Positions 17,527 through 26,204 of a DNA stretch of 64,000 bases are shown one piece after another (position 1 is the stretch's first letter; each line of letters starts with the position of its first letter). The position numbers and the translations under genes are program-made. Source of the DNA: Bacillus sp. OxB-1 (GTDB lineage Bacteria; Bacillota; Bacilli; Bacillales_A; Planococcaceae). Under the pieces are notes generated by a model, which was given only the letters and a program-made list of their open reading frames with translations, was not told the DNA's origin and did no database searches. The DNA lies in NCBI RefSeq assembly GCF_000829195.1, contig NZ_AP013294.1, positions 2,243,001 through 2,307,000 of the forward strand. The letters run 5' to 3'.

Positions 17527-18534
17527 TTATGACGAACAGCCGCTGCATGAACTGCACGAACTGCATCCGCTGCTTGAATCCGAACTGCCCCAGCCGGAAT
17601 CGGAAGACCCTCCGCTAGCGGGAATGGCTTCAAAAGTGTTAACATCGCTGGCGATGTCATTCCAATCCTCATGCTGCTCGTCTTCCCAGTCTGCAGGACC
17701 CGCAGATCCCGCTGCACTACCGTCGCCGCCCCCGCCATCGTTTTTCTTCTTTTGTTCTTCATAATACTCATACCCTCCGTAGGCCGAGACGCCGAAAATG
17801 GCGGGTCCGTACCAATAGCCGTCGACGTGGGGCACCCGTTTTTGCGTGGCCGGATCCGGCAGTTCCAATTGCTTCTCGGCAAAATCCAAGAACGCCTCGA
17901 GCGCTTCGACGGTCGGCGCGCTCGCATGCTGGCGGCCGAGCCGGGTTTTGATACCTTCCGGATCGCGCAGGATACGCTCGATCCATCCTTGGTGCTCTTC
18001 CTTTTCCTGCAAGAAATCACCCCACAGATGGGAATGCGACGAAACCGGAAAGAACGAAAGGTAAAGGAGATCGAACCAAGCCCGCTCCTGTGGCAAATGC
18101 TTCGGTTTTTCATGCGGGTGATGCTCGATCGGTTCCCCGATGAACTGATAACAGAACTCTTCATACAACACATGCTCTTCGAGGAAGAAGTGCCAGACGT
18201 CATCGACTTTCTTCGAAAACATCGGCAACCCTTTGGACACGCTGGCGAGAAGCAGGAATTTCTTCAGCTCGTACCAGTGTTCCCGCAATTCCGCGTCGGT
18301 CAAGGTCCGCTTCGCCTTCTGGATCCGGACGTTGACCGTCTTTTCGATTTTATACGACCAGGCCCGATTGAACTGTTGGAAAAGCTGTTTCGTCTCCCGA
18401 TCGGCCCAGACCGGCGGCTCCAGTTTTTTGGAATAAAGGAATTTCTTCTCCTTTGCATGAAAGTAACCATTGGCAATCGCGGTCAGGACGGCAATCGCCA
18501 CAATGATCACGCCGAAAGTGATGATCAGCTCCAT
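17527..18534 (-). CDS. Membrane-anchored protein with GRDP-like region and Ser/Cys-rich tail
   Basis: A 335-residue protein: membrane helix at about 3-22, then a soluble region whose phrase KKVDDVWHFFLEEHVLYEEFCYQFIG (around residue 108, here split by the reader into KVDDVWHFF and EEFCYQFIG) resembles the VDEVWHxH...YxxFC block of glycine-rich-domain-containing (GRDP-like) proteins. A low-complexity Gly/Glu/Asp linker (about 255-310) leads to a tail of almost only Ser, Gly and four Cys (residues 320-335: SSGCSSCSSCSGCSS). Such tails also end TIGR04222-type membrane proteins. Function is unknown; metal binding by the tail is a guess. Start 18534 follows TAGGAGGGAAATGCG. Confidence 0.6.
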   Translation of the reverse strand: MELIITFGVIIVAIAVLTAIANGYFHAKEKKFLYSKKLEPPVWADRETKQLFQQFNRAWSYKIEKTVNVRIQKAKRTLTDAELREHWYELKKFLLLASVSKGLPMFSKKVDDVWHFFLEEHVLYEEFCYQFIGEPIEHHPHEKPKHLPQERAWFDLLYLSFFPVSSHSHLWGDFLQEKEEHQGWIERILRDPEGIKTRLGRQHASAPTVEALEAFLDFAEKQLELPDPATQKRVPHVDGYWYGPAIFGVSAYGGYEYYEEQKKKNDGGGGDGSAAGSAGPADWEDEQHEDWNDIASDVNTFEAIPASGGSSDSGWGSSDSSSGCSSCSSCSGCSS

Positions 18535-18581
18535 CGCATTTCCCTCCTATTCTATTATCCACTATGCCTGGGCGGAATGGT

Positions 18582-18665
18582 GTCCGGATTTTACAGTAAG
18601 GCACTTTAGGATGCTGTGGTTTTAAACTGCATTCCTTCTGAATTAACTTATCTTAAAATCCGGAC
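18582..18665. repeat. Inverted repeat in the intergenic region
   Basis: GTCCGGATTTTACAGTAAG (18582-18600) and its imperfect complement CTTATCTTAAAATCCGGAC (18647-18665) match at 16 of 19 positions and enclose 46 bases. A second weaker inverted repeat, TCTAACCTG / CAAGTTAGA, follows at about 18678-18714. It could be a small mobile-element remnant or an mRNA structure beside the protease gene end. Confidence 0.45.
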
Positions 18666-18716
18666 CATTTACCCGAGGCTGTCTAACCTGATTCACTTGG
18701 TGCGTCAAGTTAGATT

Positions 18717-19517
18717 CTATTTTTCACGTTTCAACGCTTCAATGGGCACAAATAGCCCAACGTGGCCGTAGTCATCATGTTCCAATGTCGCAAACACGAC
18801 ACCGACCACTTGCCCTTCTTCATTCAACACGGGGCTGCCGCTATTGCCGCGGTAGACCGGGGCCCGGATCATGACGACCGGCTCTTCCCAGTCTTTTAAC
18901 TGGGTAAGATCGATTATCTGTCCTTCATTCGCAATGCCTGAGAAGCTGAGTGGATTGCCGATGAATGTAATCGGTTCGCCTTCCGGATAATCCGGCTGTT
19001 CCGCCAGGTCCAAATGGGGGAGGTCCTCGCCGTCCGTCTCCAAGACCGCGATATCGATGGCGGGATACGTCTCCGTCACTTTGGCCACATAACGCCCGTC
19101 GTCTGGGAAGGATACCGTCACTTGCCCGTTGCCTTCGATGACATGGTAGTTGGTCAAGATCGTCCCTTCGCTGGAAATCGAAAATCCGGTCCCTTTGCTG
19201 TCGCCTGTTTCGATGACGACGACGGATTTCTTGTAGGCCGCGATATCTTCCTGCGCCGACAATCGCGCTGACGTTTTCAGAAATTCCACCGCCGGGATGG
19301 AGACGAGTTCAAAGACGAAAGCGAAAGTGTTGACGAGCAGCACCGTCGCCATCAGCCAAAAGAGCCAACGGGGAAACGGGCGCCGGGATGCAGGCTTGCC
19401 CTGGTTTCGCGCCCGTTGCTCCCAGTACTCGCGCTGTGCTTCCAACGCCAGCTCCTGCAACTCCTCGTCCGTCAACTCCTCATCCGGTTTCTGTTGTCCT
19501 GTTTCATTCGAAGTCAT
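18717..19517 (-). CDS. Membrane-anchored HtrA-like serine protease without PDZ domain
   Basis: A 266-residue S1C-type protease: acidic cytoplasmic N-terminus (1-50), one membrane helix (about 51-75), then a trypsin-like fold outside the membrane. The triad is visible as TNYHV (His), AIDIAVLE (Asp) and YRGNSGSPV (Ser), and GTGFSIS begins the protease core. There is no PDZ domain after the protease region, unlike DegP/HtrA, so it is a short variant. The ATG at 19517 has only a weak site (GGATGTGATT). It is a single gene with no visible sigma-specific promoter. Confidence 0.85.
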   Translation of the reverse strand: MTSNETGQQKPDEELTDEELQELALEAQREYWEQRARNQGKPASRRPFPRWLFWLMATVLLVNTFAFVFELVSIPAVEFLKTSARLSAQEDIAAYKKSVVVIETGDSKGTGFSISSEGTILTNYHVIEGNGQVTVSFPDDGRYVAKVTETYPAIDIAVLETDGEDLPHLDLAEQPDYPEGEPITFIGNPLSFSGIANEGQIIDLTQLKDWEEPVVMIRAPVYRGNSGSPVLNEEGQVVGVVFATLEHDDYGHVGLFVPIEALKREK

Positions 19518-19569
19518 GCAATCACATCCACGAGTTTCTTAGATTCATTATACACGAAAGGGGAGGTAG

Positions 19570-19601
19570 AATTGTAAAGGGGGACAGGCACCTTTACAAT
19601 T
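19570..19601. repeat. Palindromic repeat AATTGTAAAGG, copy 1
   Basis: AATTGTAAAGG and CCTTTACAATT (11-base arms) flank GGGACAGGCA. A near-identical element is at 26196-26228. The two copies bracket the glpP-ugp region. Confidence 0.75.
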
Positions 19602-19656
19602 GATGGGTTTGACGAACTGCTAAATGGGACCTACACTTTTTTCTGGAGGCGATATC

Positions 19657-20256
19657 TTGAATCACATGATGAAAAATAGATTTGAAGAGAACTTGAGGAC
19701 ATCGAAAATCATTGCCGCGATCAAACATCCGAAGTCGATAGAAAAGGCGATTCAGTACAAAGAGAACATTGCGGCGGTCATTTTAATGACGGGGAATATT
19801 TTAACGGTCAAACAGTACGTGGATGTGCTGCAAAAAGAAGGATTGCCCGTCATTGTGCATGTCGAGAAGATCGGCGGGCTCCAGGTGGATGATTATGGCA
19901 TAGATTTTATAGCAAACGTCCATCCGTTTGCGATCGTGACGACGAGATCGAATATCATCCGAAAAGCAAAGAGAAAAGGATTGTTTGTCATCCAAAGGAT
20001 CTTTCTCATCGATACAGAGGTCTACGATCATCTATTGGAAAATGTTGAACATTTCCAAGCGGATATTATTGAAATCATGCCGAGCAGAGTGCCGGATTTT
20101 TTGGAGAAGCTGTCCAAAGCTTCGCCGATTCCAATTATTACGGGTGGGTTGCTGACGACTCCCGCTCATGCAAAGGACGCGTTGGACCATGGGGCGGCTG
20201 CTGTGACAACCTCGAACACCAAGTTGTGGAAAATAGGCTTATCCCATCTTTACTAA
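19657..20256 (+). CDS. glpP: Glycerol-3-phosphate responsive antiterminator GlpP
   Basis: A 199-residue TIM-barrel-like protein matching GlpP: KIIAAIKHPKSIEKA at the start, GLPVIVHVEKIGGL, MPSRVPDF and the late PIITGGLL with VTTSNTKLW. In Bacillus GlpP binds glycerol-3-phosphate and the leader mRNA of glp genes, preventing termination. TTG 19657 has the best ribosome site (TGGAGGCGATATC); ATG 19666 is an alternative. Directly downstream is a leader with a terminator-type hairpin followed by a ugp-type operon, so that leader is the obvious local target. This placement differs from B. subtilis, where glpP precedes glpFK. Confidence 0.9.
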   Translation: MNHMMKNRFEENLRTSKIIAAIKHPKSIEKAIQYKENIAAVILMTGNILTVKQYVDVLQKEGLPVIVHVEKIGGLQVDDYGIDFIANVHPFAIVTTRSNIIRKAKRKGLFVIQRIFLIDTEVYDHLLENVEHFQADIIEIMPSRVPDFLEKLSKASPIPIITGGLLTTPAHAKDALDHGAAAVTTSNTKLWKIGLSHLY

Positions 20257-20260
20257 ACCT

Positions 20261-20289
20261 TTGCAATTCATTCATATGAAATTAATAAT
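20261..20289 (+). promoter_or_regulatory. Possible promoter of the ugp operon leader
   Basis: TTGCAA (20261-20266), 17-base spacer, AATAAT (20284-20289), five bases after the glpP stop. A second possible -10, TATAGT at 20297, lacks a -35 at good distance. Confidence 0.4.
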
Positions 20290-20342
20290 TCCCTAGTATA
20301 GTTAGCAAGTGAAAAGTACATAGCAAATAGGTGCGATTAGAG

Positions 20343-20390
20343 AGGCCGCAAATAGCTGTTGATAGCGAACAGTTTATTTGTGGTCTTTTT
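20343..20390 (+). promoter_or_regulatory. Leader terminator hairpin, candidate GlpP antitermination site
   Basis: GGCCGCAAATAGCTGTT pairs with AACAGTTTATTTGTGGTC around a short loop and is followed by TTTTT, 84 bases before the ugpB start. A strong terminator inside a leader, immediately after the gene of an RNA-binding antiterminator, is the expected arrangement for GlpP control by glycerol-3-phosphate. The GlpP-binding part of the RNA is not defined by this sequence alone. Confidence 0.65.
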
Positions 20391-20473
20391 AATGGAAGGG
20401 GGCACGCTCGCGAGCGATTTTCAGAGAGTTGGCGTAACGGCAATTACTATATCCAGAAAGAAGGTTGAACAAG

Positions 20474-21790
20474 ATGAAGAAATCTCCATTGATCGCAGCA
20501 ATACTACTCCTAGTTATGAGTGTATTGGCTGCCTGTAATACGAAAAGTGGCGATGCGGGCAATGCGGCAGAGGGGAATGACGAAACAATTGATTTGACGT
20601 GGTATTACCCAGTGAATGTCGGCGGGGAAATCACGAAGGTGATTGACAACTACACCGAAGATTTCAATAAAGAAGGAATCGAAGTAAACGGTAAAAAGGT
20701 GACGGTGACACCTGTTTACAGCGGTAACTACGATGAAACGATGACCAAAGTCCAAACGGCTGTAAAAAATGGGAAAGCTCCCGATCTGGCTGTCCTCTTG
20801 TCCGTGGACCTGTTTCAAATAAAAGATTCCATTCTCGCCTTGGATGAGATGATTGCAGCGGATTCTGATGCGCAAACAATGATGGATGATTTCTTCCCGG
20901 GCTTCATGCTGAATTCGCAAGCGGAAGGGAAGACGTGGTCCGTACCATTCCAGCGCAGCACGGTGCTGCTTTATTATAACAAGGACCTATTTAAGGAAGC
21001 TGGCCTAGATCCGGAGGCGGCCCCAACATCTTGGGATGAAGTTATCGACTATGGGAAAAAGCTGACAAAGGAAGGGCAATGGGGGATTGAATTGCCTGCT
21101 ACGGTGAGCGGATATTGGATTTACCAAGCATTGGCGCTGCAAAATGGTCAACAGAACTTGATGAGTGATGATGGAAAAGAAGTGTATTTCAATTCAGAAG
21201 CAGCTAAAGGTGCTCTGCAATACTGGGTCGATTTGACGAAAGAGCATCAAGTCATGCCGGAAGGCGTTTTGGAGTGGAATACAGTGCCGACCGATTTTAT
21301 TGAAGGCAAGACCGCCATGATGCTCTCGACGACCGGAAACCTGACTAATGTGAAAAATAATGCGGACTTTGAATTCGGCATCGCTTTTTTACCAGGAAAT
21401 GAACGCTTTGCTACGCCAACAGGAGGCGGAAACTTCCATATCTTTAAAGATATTTCGGAAGAAAGACAGCTGGCTTCTTTCGAATTCATCAAGTGGATGG
21501 CCGATCCGGAACGCGCTGCGGAGTGGAGTATGAACACCGGCTATATCGCCACTCGTCAATCAAGCTATGAAACACCTGACCTACAGGCTTACACGGATTC
21601 ATTTCCACAAGCGCTGACTGCAATGGAACAATTGGAGATTGCCCATAAGGAAATTTCCGTTTATGAACAAGGAAAGATCATCAAAATCTTATCGGATGCC
21701 ATCCAAGCGGCAATCAATGGCGCGGATGTAGACGAAACGTTGGATAAAGCGCAACAACAGGCGGAAAGTTTATTACAACCATATCAGTAA
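20474..21790 (+). CDS. ugpB: Glycerol-3-phosphate-type ABC transporter, substrate-binding lipoprotein
   Basis: A 438-residue lipoprotein with a signal peptide and lipobox LAAC (Cys about residue 21), then a family-1 solute-binding fold. VYSGNYDETM, PFQRSTVLLYYNKDLFKEAG and the spacing of these blocks agree with UgpB, which binds glycerol-3-phosphate or glycerophosphodiesters outside the membrane. It is the first structural gene after the GlpP-linked leader and is followed by permease genes within 25 bases. The ligand is inferred from homology and from the glpP neighbour, not proven. ATG 20474 follows AGAAGGTTGAACAAG. Confidence 0.85.
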   Translation: MKKSPLIAAILLLVMSVLAACNTKSGDAGNAAEGNDETIDLTWYYPVNVGGEITKVIDNYTEDFNKEGIEVNGKKVTVTPVYSGNYDETMTKVQTAVKNGKAPDLAVLLSVDLFQIKDSILALDEMIAADSDAQTMMDDFFPGFMLNSQAEGKTWSVPFQRSTVLLYYNKDLFKEAGLDPEAAPTSWDEVIDYGKKLTKEGQWGIELPATVSGYWIYQALALQNGQQNLMSDDGKEVYFNSEAAKGALQYWVDLTKEHQVMPEGVLEWNTVPTDFIEGKTAMMLSTTGNLTNVKNNADFEFGIAFLPGNERFATPTGGGNFHIFKDISEERQLASFEFIKWMADPERAAEWSMNTGYIATRQSSYETPDLQAYTDSFPQALTAMEQLEIAHKEISVYEQGKIIKILSDAIQAAINGADVDETLDKAQQQAESLLQPYQ

Positions 21791-21814
21791 TCTAGATTCG
21801 ACGAGGTGAAGGAA

Positions 21815-22699
21815 TTGAGAAGAAGCAAACTAGTGAAAGAAAATGCGACAGCTTGGCTTTTTCTCCTTCCGTCCCTCATTTTCCTCATCATGTTCACGCT
21901 GTATCCGATTGTAAAAACCACCTATATGAGTTTTTTTCGGGAGGATTTATCTACAGTGGAACCGATCTATATCGGTTTGGATAATTTTAAGATGATGCTG
22001 GAAGACGAGGTGTTCCGGAAGGCATTCATGAACAATCTCTGGTTTGCAATCGGGACGGTGCCGACAAGTGTTTTTTTAGGACTGCTGCTTGCGATTTTGG
22101 TGAATCGGACGATGAAAGGGAATGGTCTTGCTAGAACGTTCTTCTTTTATCCGGTCATCATTCCAATGGTGACGGCCGCGTTTATTTGGTTATTTTTCTA
22201 TACTCCGGAATACGGGATGATCAACCAACTGTTGAAAATATTCGGTGCCGGGGAACTGAATTTGTTGGGGAATTCGAGTACAGCGCTCATCGCGATTATG
22301 GTCATGGTGATTTGGAAAGAGGCGGGGTTTTTCATGATATTTTACTTGGCTGCCTTGCAAAATATCCCGAAGGAATTAATCGAAGCGTCTCATATAGACG
22401 GAGCTTCCAAATGGGTTCAATTTCGAAGAATCGTCTTTCCGCTGCTGATGCCGACGACGTTATTTTCTTTCATTATTGCGATGACGAATGCTTTTAAAAC
22501 AGTTGACCAGCTTGTAGTGATGACGCAAGGTGGTCCGAACAACGCCAGTAATCTCCTGCTCTATTACATCTACGAAAGTACATTCCGTTTTATGGATTAC
22601 GGAAAGGCGTCGACCGTCACTGTAATTGTCTTAGTCATCATGCTAGTCATCGCTGCCGTACAGTTTTTTGGAACGGATCGGAAAATCCACTACAGTTAA
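21815..22699 (+). CDS. ugpA: Glycerol-3-phosphate-type ABC transporter permease A
   Basis: A 294-residue permease with six helices and the EAA loop ending in EASHIDGASKW, which docks on the ATPase. It forms the first half of the membrane channel with the next gene product. TTG 21815 is preceded by GAGGTGAAGGAA; a GTG at 21806 is the alternative. It lies 24 bases after ugpB and 11 before ugpE, so it is in the same transcript. Confidence 0.88.
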   Translation: MRRSKLVKENATAWLFLLPSLIFLIMFTLYPIVKTTYMSFFREDLSTVEPIYIGLDNFKMMLEDEVFRKAFMNNLWFAIGTVPTSVFLGLLLAILVNRTMKGNGLARTFFFYPVIIPMVTAAFIWLFFYTPEYGMINQLLKIFGAGELNLLGNSSTALIAIMVMVIWKEAGFFMIFYLAALQNIPKELIEASHIDGASKWVQFRRIVFPLLMPTTLFSFIIAMTNAFKTVDQLVVMTQGGPNNASNLLLYYIYESTFRFMDYGKASTVTVIVLVIMLVIAAVQFFGTDRKIHYS

Positions 22700-22710
22700 G
22701 GAGGATTCCA

Positions 22711-23496
22711 TTGAACAGGCTCATTAATATTTCAACGTATGCATTAGCCCTTCTTTGGGCGCTTCCACTGTTTGGAATCACCTATATGGCGTTTGAAGAT
22801 ACAAAAGCGAAAGGGTTCTCCCTGACATTCCGTAATGTTGTCGAGGCTTGGAACTCTGCCCCTTTTGCTCAATATTATTTGAATACGATCCTCATTGTCA
22901 TTGGGGTTTTAATTGTCCAGCTCGTCACGATGACACTGGCGGCATATGCTTTTGCGCGGATGAGTTTTGTTGGTCAAGGCATTGTGTTTCTTCTCTATCT
23001 TGTTCAAATTATGATTCCAATCGAATTATTAATTTATCCGACCTCGAATACGATCGCCAAATTAGGGTTGTACGATACGAAATGGGCTATTATGATGCCC
23101 TATTTCATATCAGCTTTCGGCATTTTTTTATTAAGGCAAACGTTTAAAGGGATTCCGTATGAGCTGGAAGAGGCGGCCAAGATGGAAGGGTGCAATCGGC
23201 TCCAAACGATTTGGCATGTCTATATGCCTTTGGCTAAACCGACCTATATCGCGTTCGGATTGATATCCGTCTGTCACCAATGGAGCAATTTTTTATGGCC
23301 GCTTATCGTAACGGATTCCGATCACCATCGCCCCTTGACAGTTGGGCTTTCGATGTTTGCCAAAGCTTCGGATTCAGGAGCGCAATGGGGTGTGGTCGGG
23401 GCTGCCACGTTATTTGTCATTTTCCCATTACTGCTGGCATTCTTTATTTTTCAAAAGCAATTTATTTCAAGTTTTATGCATTCAGGCATTAAGTAA
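22711..23496 (+). CDS. ugpE: Glycerol-3-phosphate-type ABC transporter permease E
   Basis: A 261-residue permease with six helices and an EAA-type loop (ELEEAAKMEGCN). TTG 22711 follows AAGGAGGATTCCA. The pairing with the previous permease and the order B-A-E match ugp operons. The final region FQKQFISSFMHSGIK is the usual permease end. Confidence 0.88.
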   Translation: MNRLINISTYALALLWALPLFGITYMAFEDTKAKGFSLTFRNVVEAWNSAPFAQYYLNTILIVIGVLIVQLVTMTLAAYAFARMSFVGQGIVFLLYLVQIMIPIELLIYPTSNTIAKLGLYDTKWAIMMPYFISAFGIFLLRQTFKGIPYELEEAAKMEGCNRLQTIWHVYMPLAKPTYIAFGLISVCHQWSNFLWPLIVTDSDHHRPLTVGLSMFAKASDSGAQWGVVGAATLFVIFPLLLAFFIFQKQFISSFMHSGIK

Positions 23497-23514
23497 GGAT
23501 AGGGGGGAAGCAGC

Positions 23515-24306
23515 GTGCGTCATTCCATTTCAACGTATACTTTATTTTCTGAACCGATCGACGAAGCGATTGACCGGTTAATCGCCGACGGGTGGAAATC
23601 GATAGAATTAATGGGGGAAGGAGCGCATCATGGTCGACTTTTATTCGACATGGATCCAGCGCGGTTAATGGAAATTTCAGATCGCGCGAAAGACAAGGGA
23701 GTTTCGTTTGGTCTTCATTTGCCGATTATCGGATTTAATCCAGCTTTGGCTGATGAAGAAACCGAAGCCGTTTGGCAACTGTGTTTACCCGTCATTGAAA
23801 ACTTGAACGTGAAGTATGTGTTATTGCATCCGGGAGAAAATCCATCGGTTGAAGCTGGCATAGAATCGACAGCGCGGTTCGCTCTAAAAATGCTGGAAGA
23901 TTTGCCTGCCAAAACGGATCTTGTCGTTGAAAATATACCCGCCATGGAAAATGGAATTGGCGTTTCCATCGATCAGCTCATTTCCATCCTTCATAAAATA
24001 AATGACCGTCGTGCCCGGATGATGCTGGATACGGGGCATTGTTATCTGAATGAGCGTGAACATTTTTTAACTGAATGTGAAAAGGCCATTCCGTACTTAT
24101 ACGGCTTACATATCAATGACAATCACGGAGAACATGACGATCATTTGCAAATTGGGGAAGGAATGATTCCATTCGAGCGATTGTTACCGCTATTGAAAGA
24201 AAAAGAAGTGGAATATGTGTTGGAGACGAATACAGTCGCACGGGCGGAGCATTCAAAGCGTGAAATTATGAAATTCATCCAAGATGACGAGTCGGGGGAT
24301 AATTGA
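23515..24306 (+). CDS. Sugar phosphate isomerase/epimerase-like TIM-barrel protein in the ugp operon
   Basis: A 263-residue AP-endonuclease-2-type TIM barrel: SLEL-like SIELMGEG near residue 25, GLHLPI near 65, LLHPGEN near 103, VVENIP near 138, MLDTGHC near 164, HINDNHGEHDDHLQIGEG near 195 and LETN near 239. The His, Glu and Asp residues in these strands are those that bind a divalent metal in the family. GTG 23515 follows AGGGGGGAAGCAGC and the stop overlaps the start of ugpC, so it is fixed in the operon. Most ugp operons have a glycerophosphodiesterase (UgpQ) at this kind of position. A role on the imported glycerophospho-compound is therefore likely, but the reaction is unknown. Confidence 0.8.
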   Translation: MRHSISTYTLFSEPIDEAIDRLIADGWKSIELMGEGAHHGRLLFDMDPARLMEISDRAKDKGVSFGLHLPIIGFNPALADEETEAVWQLCLPVIENLNVKYVLLHPGENPSVEAGIESTARFALKMLEDLPAKTDLVVENIPAMENGIGVSIDQLISILHKINDRRARMMLDTGHCYLNEREHFLTECEKAIPYLYGLHINDNHGEHDDHLQIGEGMIPFERLLPLLKEKEVEYVLETNTVARAEHSKREIMKFIQDDESGDN

Positions 24307-25400
24307 TGTCAAAAATTCAACTGAATCATGTACGTAAAAGGTATTCGAAAAGCGAAGAGTATTCCGTAAAAGATTTCCATTTGGATATTGAAGAAAAAGA
24401 ATTTATTGTCCTTGTTGGTCCTTCGGGTTGCGGGAAATCGACAACTCTCAGGATGATTGCGGGGCTGGAAGAAATAACGGATGGAGATTTATTCATGGAT
24501 GGGAAAAGGGTGAATGATTGGGAACCGAAAGACCGGGACATCGCGATGGTTTTCCAAAACTATGCCCTCTATCCGCATATGTCCGTGTTTGAAAATATGG
24601 CTTTCGGCTTGAGAATTCAGAAGGTCCCTAAAGGTGAAGTGACAAAAAAGGTGGAAAATGCCGCACAAATTCTTGGTTTGACTGAATTATTGAAAAGGAA
24701 GCCGAATGAGCTCTCCGGCGGACAAAGGCAGAGGGTTGCCTTAGGCAGGGCGATCGTCCGGAATTCCAGCATTTTTTTAATGGATGAGCCTTTATCTAAT
24801 TTAGATGCCAAATTGCGCGGCCAGATGAGGACGGAGATCATTAGATTACATCGTCAGCTAGGCACCACTACCATTTATGTGACGCATGATCAAACGGAAG
24901 CGATGACGATGGCAACGAGGATCGTCATTATGAAAGACGGAGTGATCCAGCAAATCGGCACCCCTTCCCATGTATACCGAGCGCCGGAAAATATGTTTGT
25001 CGCAAGTTTCATCGGGTTGCCGGGTATGAATTTCTTGGAGGGGGAAATTCGCGAACAGCGGTTTTTCATCGGTTCCAGCGATCAAGCGAGCTATCATTTT
25101 TCGGAGAATCAACAAGTTCTTGTGAAGCAAAATGGAAACAGACCATTACTTGTCGGGATCAGACCTGAAAGTATTTCGATTCATCCAGAAGAAACGCCGT
25201 TTAAGGGAACGGTGGAAGTCATTGAAGTGAATGGGGCGGAAATGCTAGTACATACACGGCTGGGGAATCAGCAGATCGTCATTAAATGCCCTGCCGATGA
25301 CGCGGTGCATGTGGGGGACGAAATTCATATGAAGTTTTTAGAAGAGGCCGTTCATCTGTTTGATCGGGAAACGGAAAAACGGCTCAGAATGGAATCGTAG
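24306..25400 (+). CDS. ugpC: Glycerol-3-phosphate-type ABC transporter ATPase
   Basis: A 364-residue MalK/UgpC-type ATPase: Walker A GPSGCGKST (about 38-46), signature LSGGQRQR (about 136), Walker B FLMDEPLSNLD, switch VTHDQTEAM, and a C-terminal OB-type regulatory domain (about 240-364). ATG 24306 overlaps the previous stop (TGATG). It energises the UgpA-UgpE channel. Related ATPases can serve several importers. Confidence 0.9.
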   Translation: MSKIQLNHVRKRYSKSEEYSVKDFHLDIEEKEFIVLVGPSGCGKSTTLRMIAGLEEITDGDLFMDGKRVNDWEPKDRDIAMVFQNYALYPHMSVFENMAFGLRIQKVPKGEVTKKVENAAQILGLTELLKRKPNELSGGQRQRVALGRAIVRNSSIFLMDEPLSNLDAKLRGQMRTEIIRLHRQLGTTTIYVTHDQTEAMTMATRIVIMKDGVIQQIGTPSHVYRAPENMFVASFIGLPGMNFLEGEIREQRFFIGSSDQASYHFSENQQVLVKQNGNRPLLVGIRPESISIHPEETPFKGTVEVIEVNGAEMLVHTRLGNQQIVIKCPADDAVHVGDEIHMKFLEEAVHLFDRETEKRLRMES

Positions 25401-25418
25401 GAAAAGGCGGAGAGTGGA

Positions 25419-26204
25419 TTGGTGAATATACAGGATTTTGACGCGTTTTGTTTTGATTTGGATGGAACCATCCTATTGGGGAATGAAAGATTGCCGGGAG
25501 CCAAAAAAATCGTCGATCAGATCAGGGGTTATGATAAAAAGGTATTGTTTATTACAAACTCGCCAACACAAACAAGGGACGCTTGCGCGCGAAGACTGAA
25601 CGCATTAGGAATAAAAACGAAAGCAGCCGAAGTGCTGACTACGCCATTCGTTTCAGCGCTGTACTTTTTGGAGCATTATCCGGACGCTCGCGTTTATATT
25701 GTTGGAGAGGAAGCGATTCACGAGGAGTTTCATCAGCTTTCATTGACAATCACGGAGAATCCGTTGGAAGCTACCCATGTCCTAGTTGGGTTAGACCGTT
25801 CTTTCACATACGAAAAACTCAATTTGGCGGTAATGGCGGTGCGAAATGGAGCCAACATCATCGTCACCAACCCCGATCCGAGCTGTCCGGTTCCAGGCGG
25901 GGTGATGGCGGATACGTTATCCATTGCCAAGGCGATTGAGGTCGCATCGGGACAGGAAATTACCGATGTGGTCGGTAAACCTTCCCTCTTTTTCGGGGAA
26001 CGGATGCTTGGACAATTAAATATCGAGAGAGAACGGTGTTTAATTATCGGAGATCGGCTGGAGACGGATATTTTATTGGGCAAGATCAACCAATTCCCGA
26101 CCTGCCTCGTTTTAACCGGTATCGCAAGAAAAGAAGATATCGAGACAAGGAAAATATACCCCGATTTCATCGTAGGTGATTTGACGGCATTTTGGAAATT
26201 GTAA
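25419..26204 (+). CDS. HAD-superfamily class IIA phosphatase (NagD/PGP-like)
   Basis: A 261-residue phosphatase with FDLDGTI (nucleophile Asp near residue 12), TNSPTQT (motif II), VVGKPS (motif III Lys) and IGDRLETDI (motif IV), and a class IIA cap between motifs II and III. Family members hydrolyse small phosphates such as glycerol-3-phosphate, 2-phosphoglycolate and sugar phosphates. Being last in a GlpP-linked ugp operon, glycerol-3-phosphate is a reasonable substrate, but this is inference. TTG 25419 or the next GTG (25422) is the start. The last codons and the TAA fall inside the palindromic repeat at 26196-26228. Confidence 0.82.
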   Translation: MVNIQDFDAFCFDLDGTILLGNERLPGAKKIVDQIRGYDKKVLFITNSPTQTRDACARRLNALGIKTKAAEVLTTPFVSALYFLEHYPDARVYIVGEEAIHEEFHQLSLTITENPLEATHVLVGLDRSFTYEKLNLAVMAVRNGANIIVTNPDPSCPVPGGVMADTLSIAKAIEVASGQEITDVVGKPSLFFGERMLGQLNIERERCLIIGDRLETDILLGKINQFPTCLVLTGIARKEDIETRKIYPDFIVGDLTAFWKL

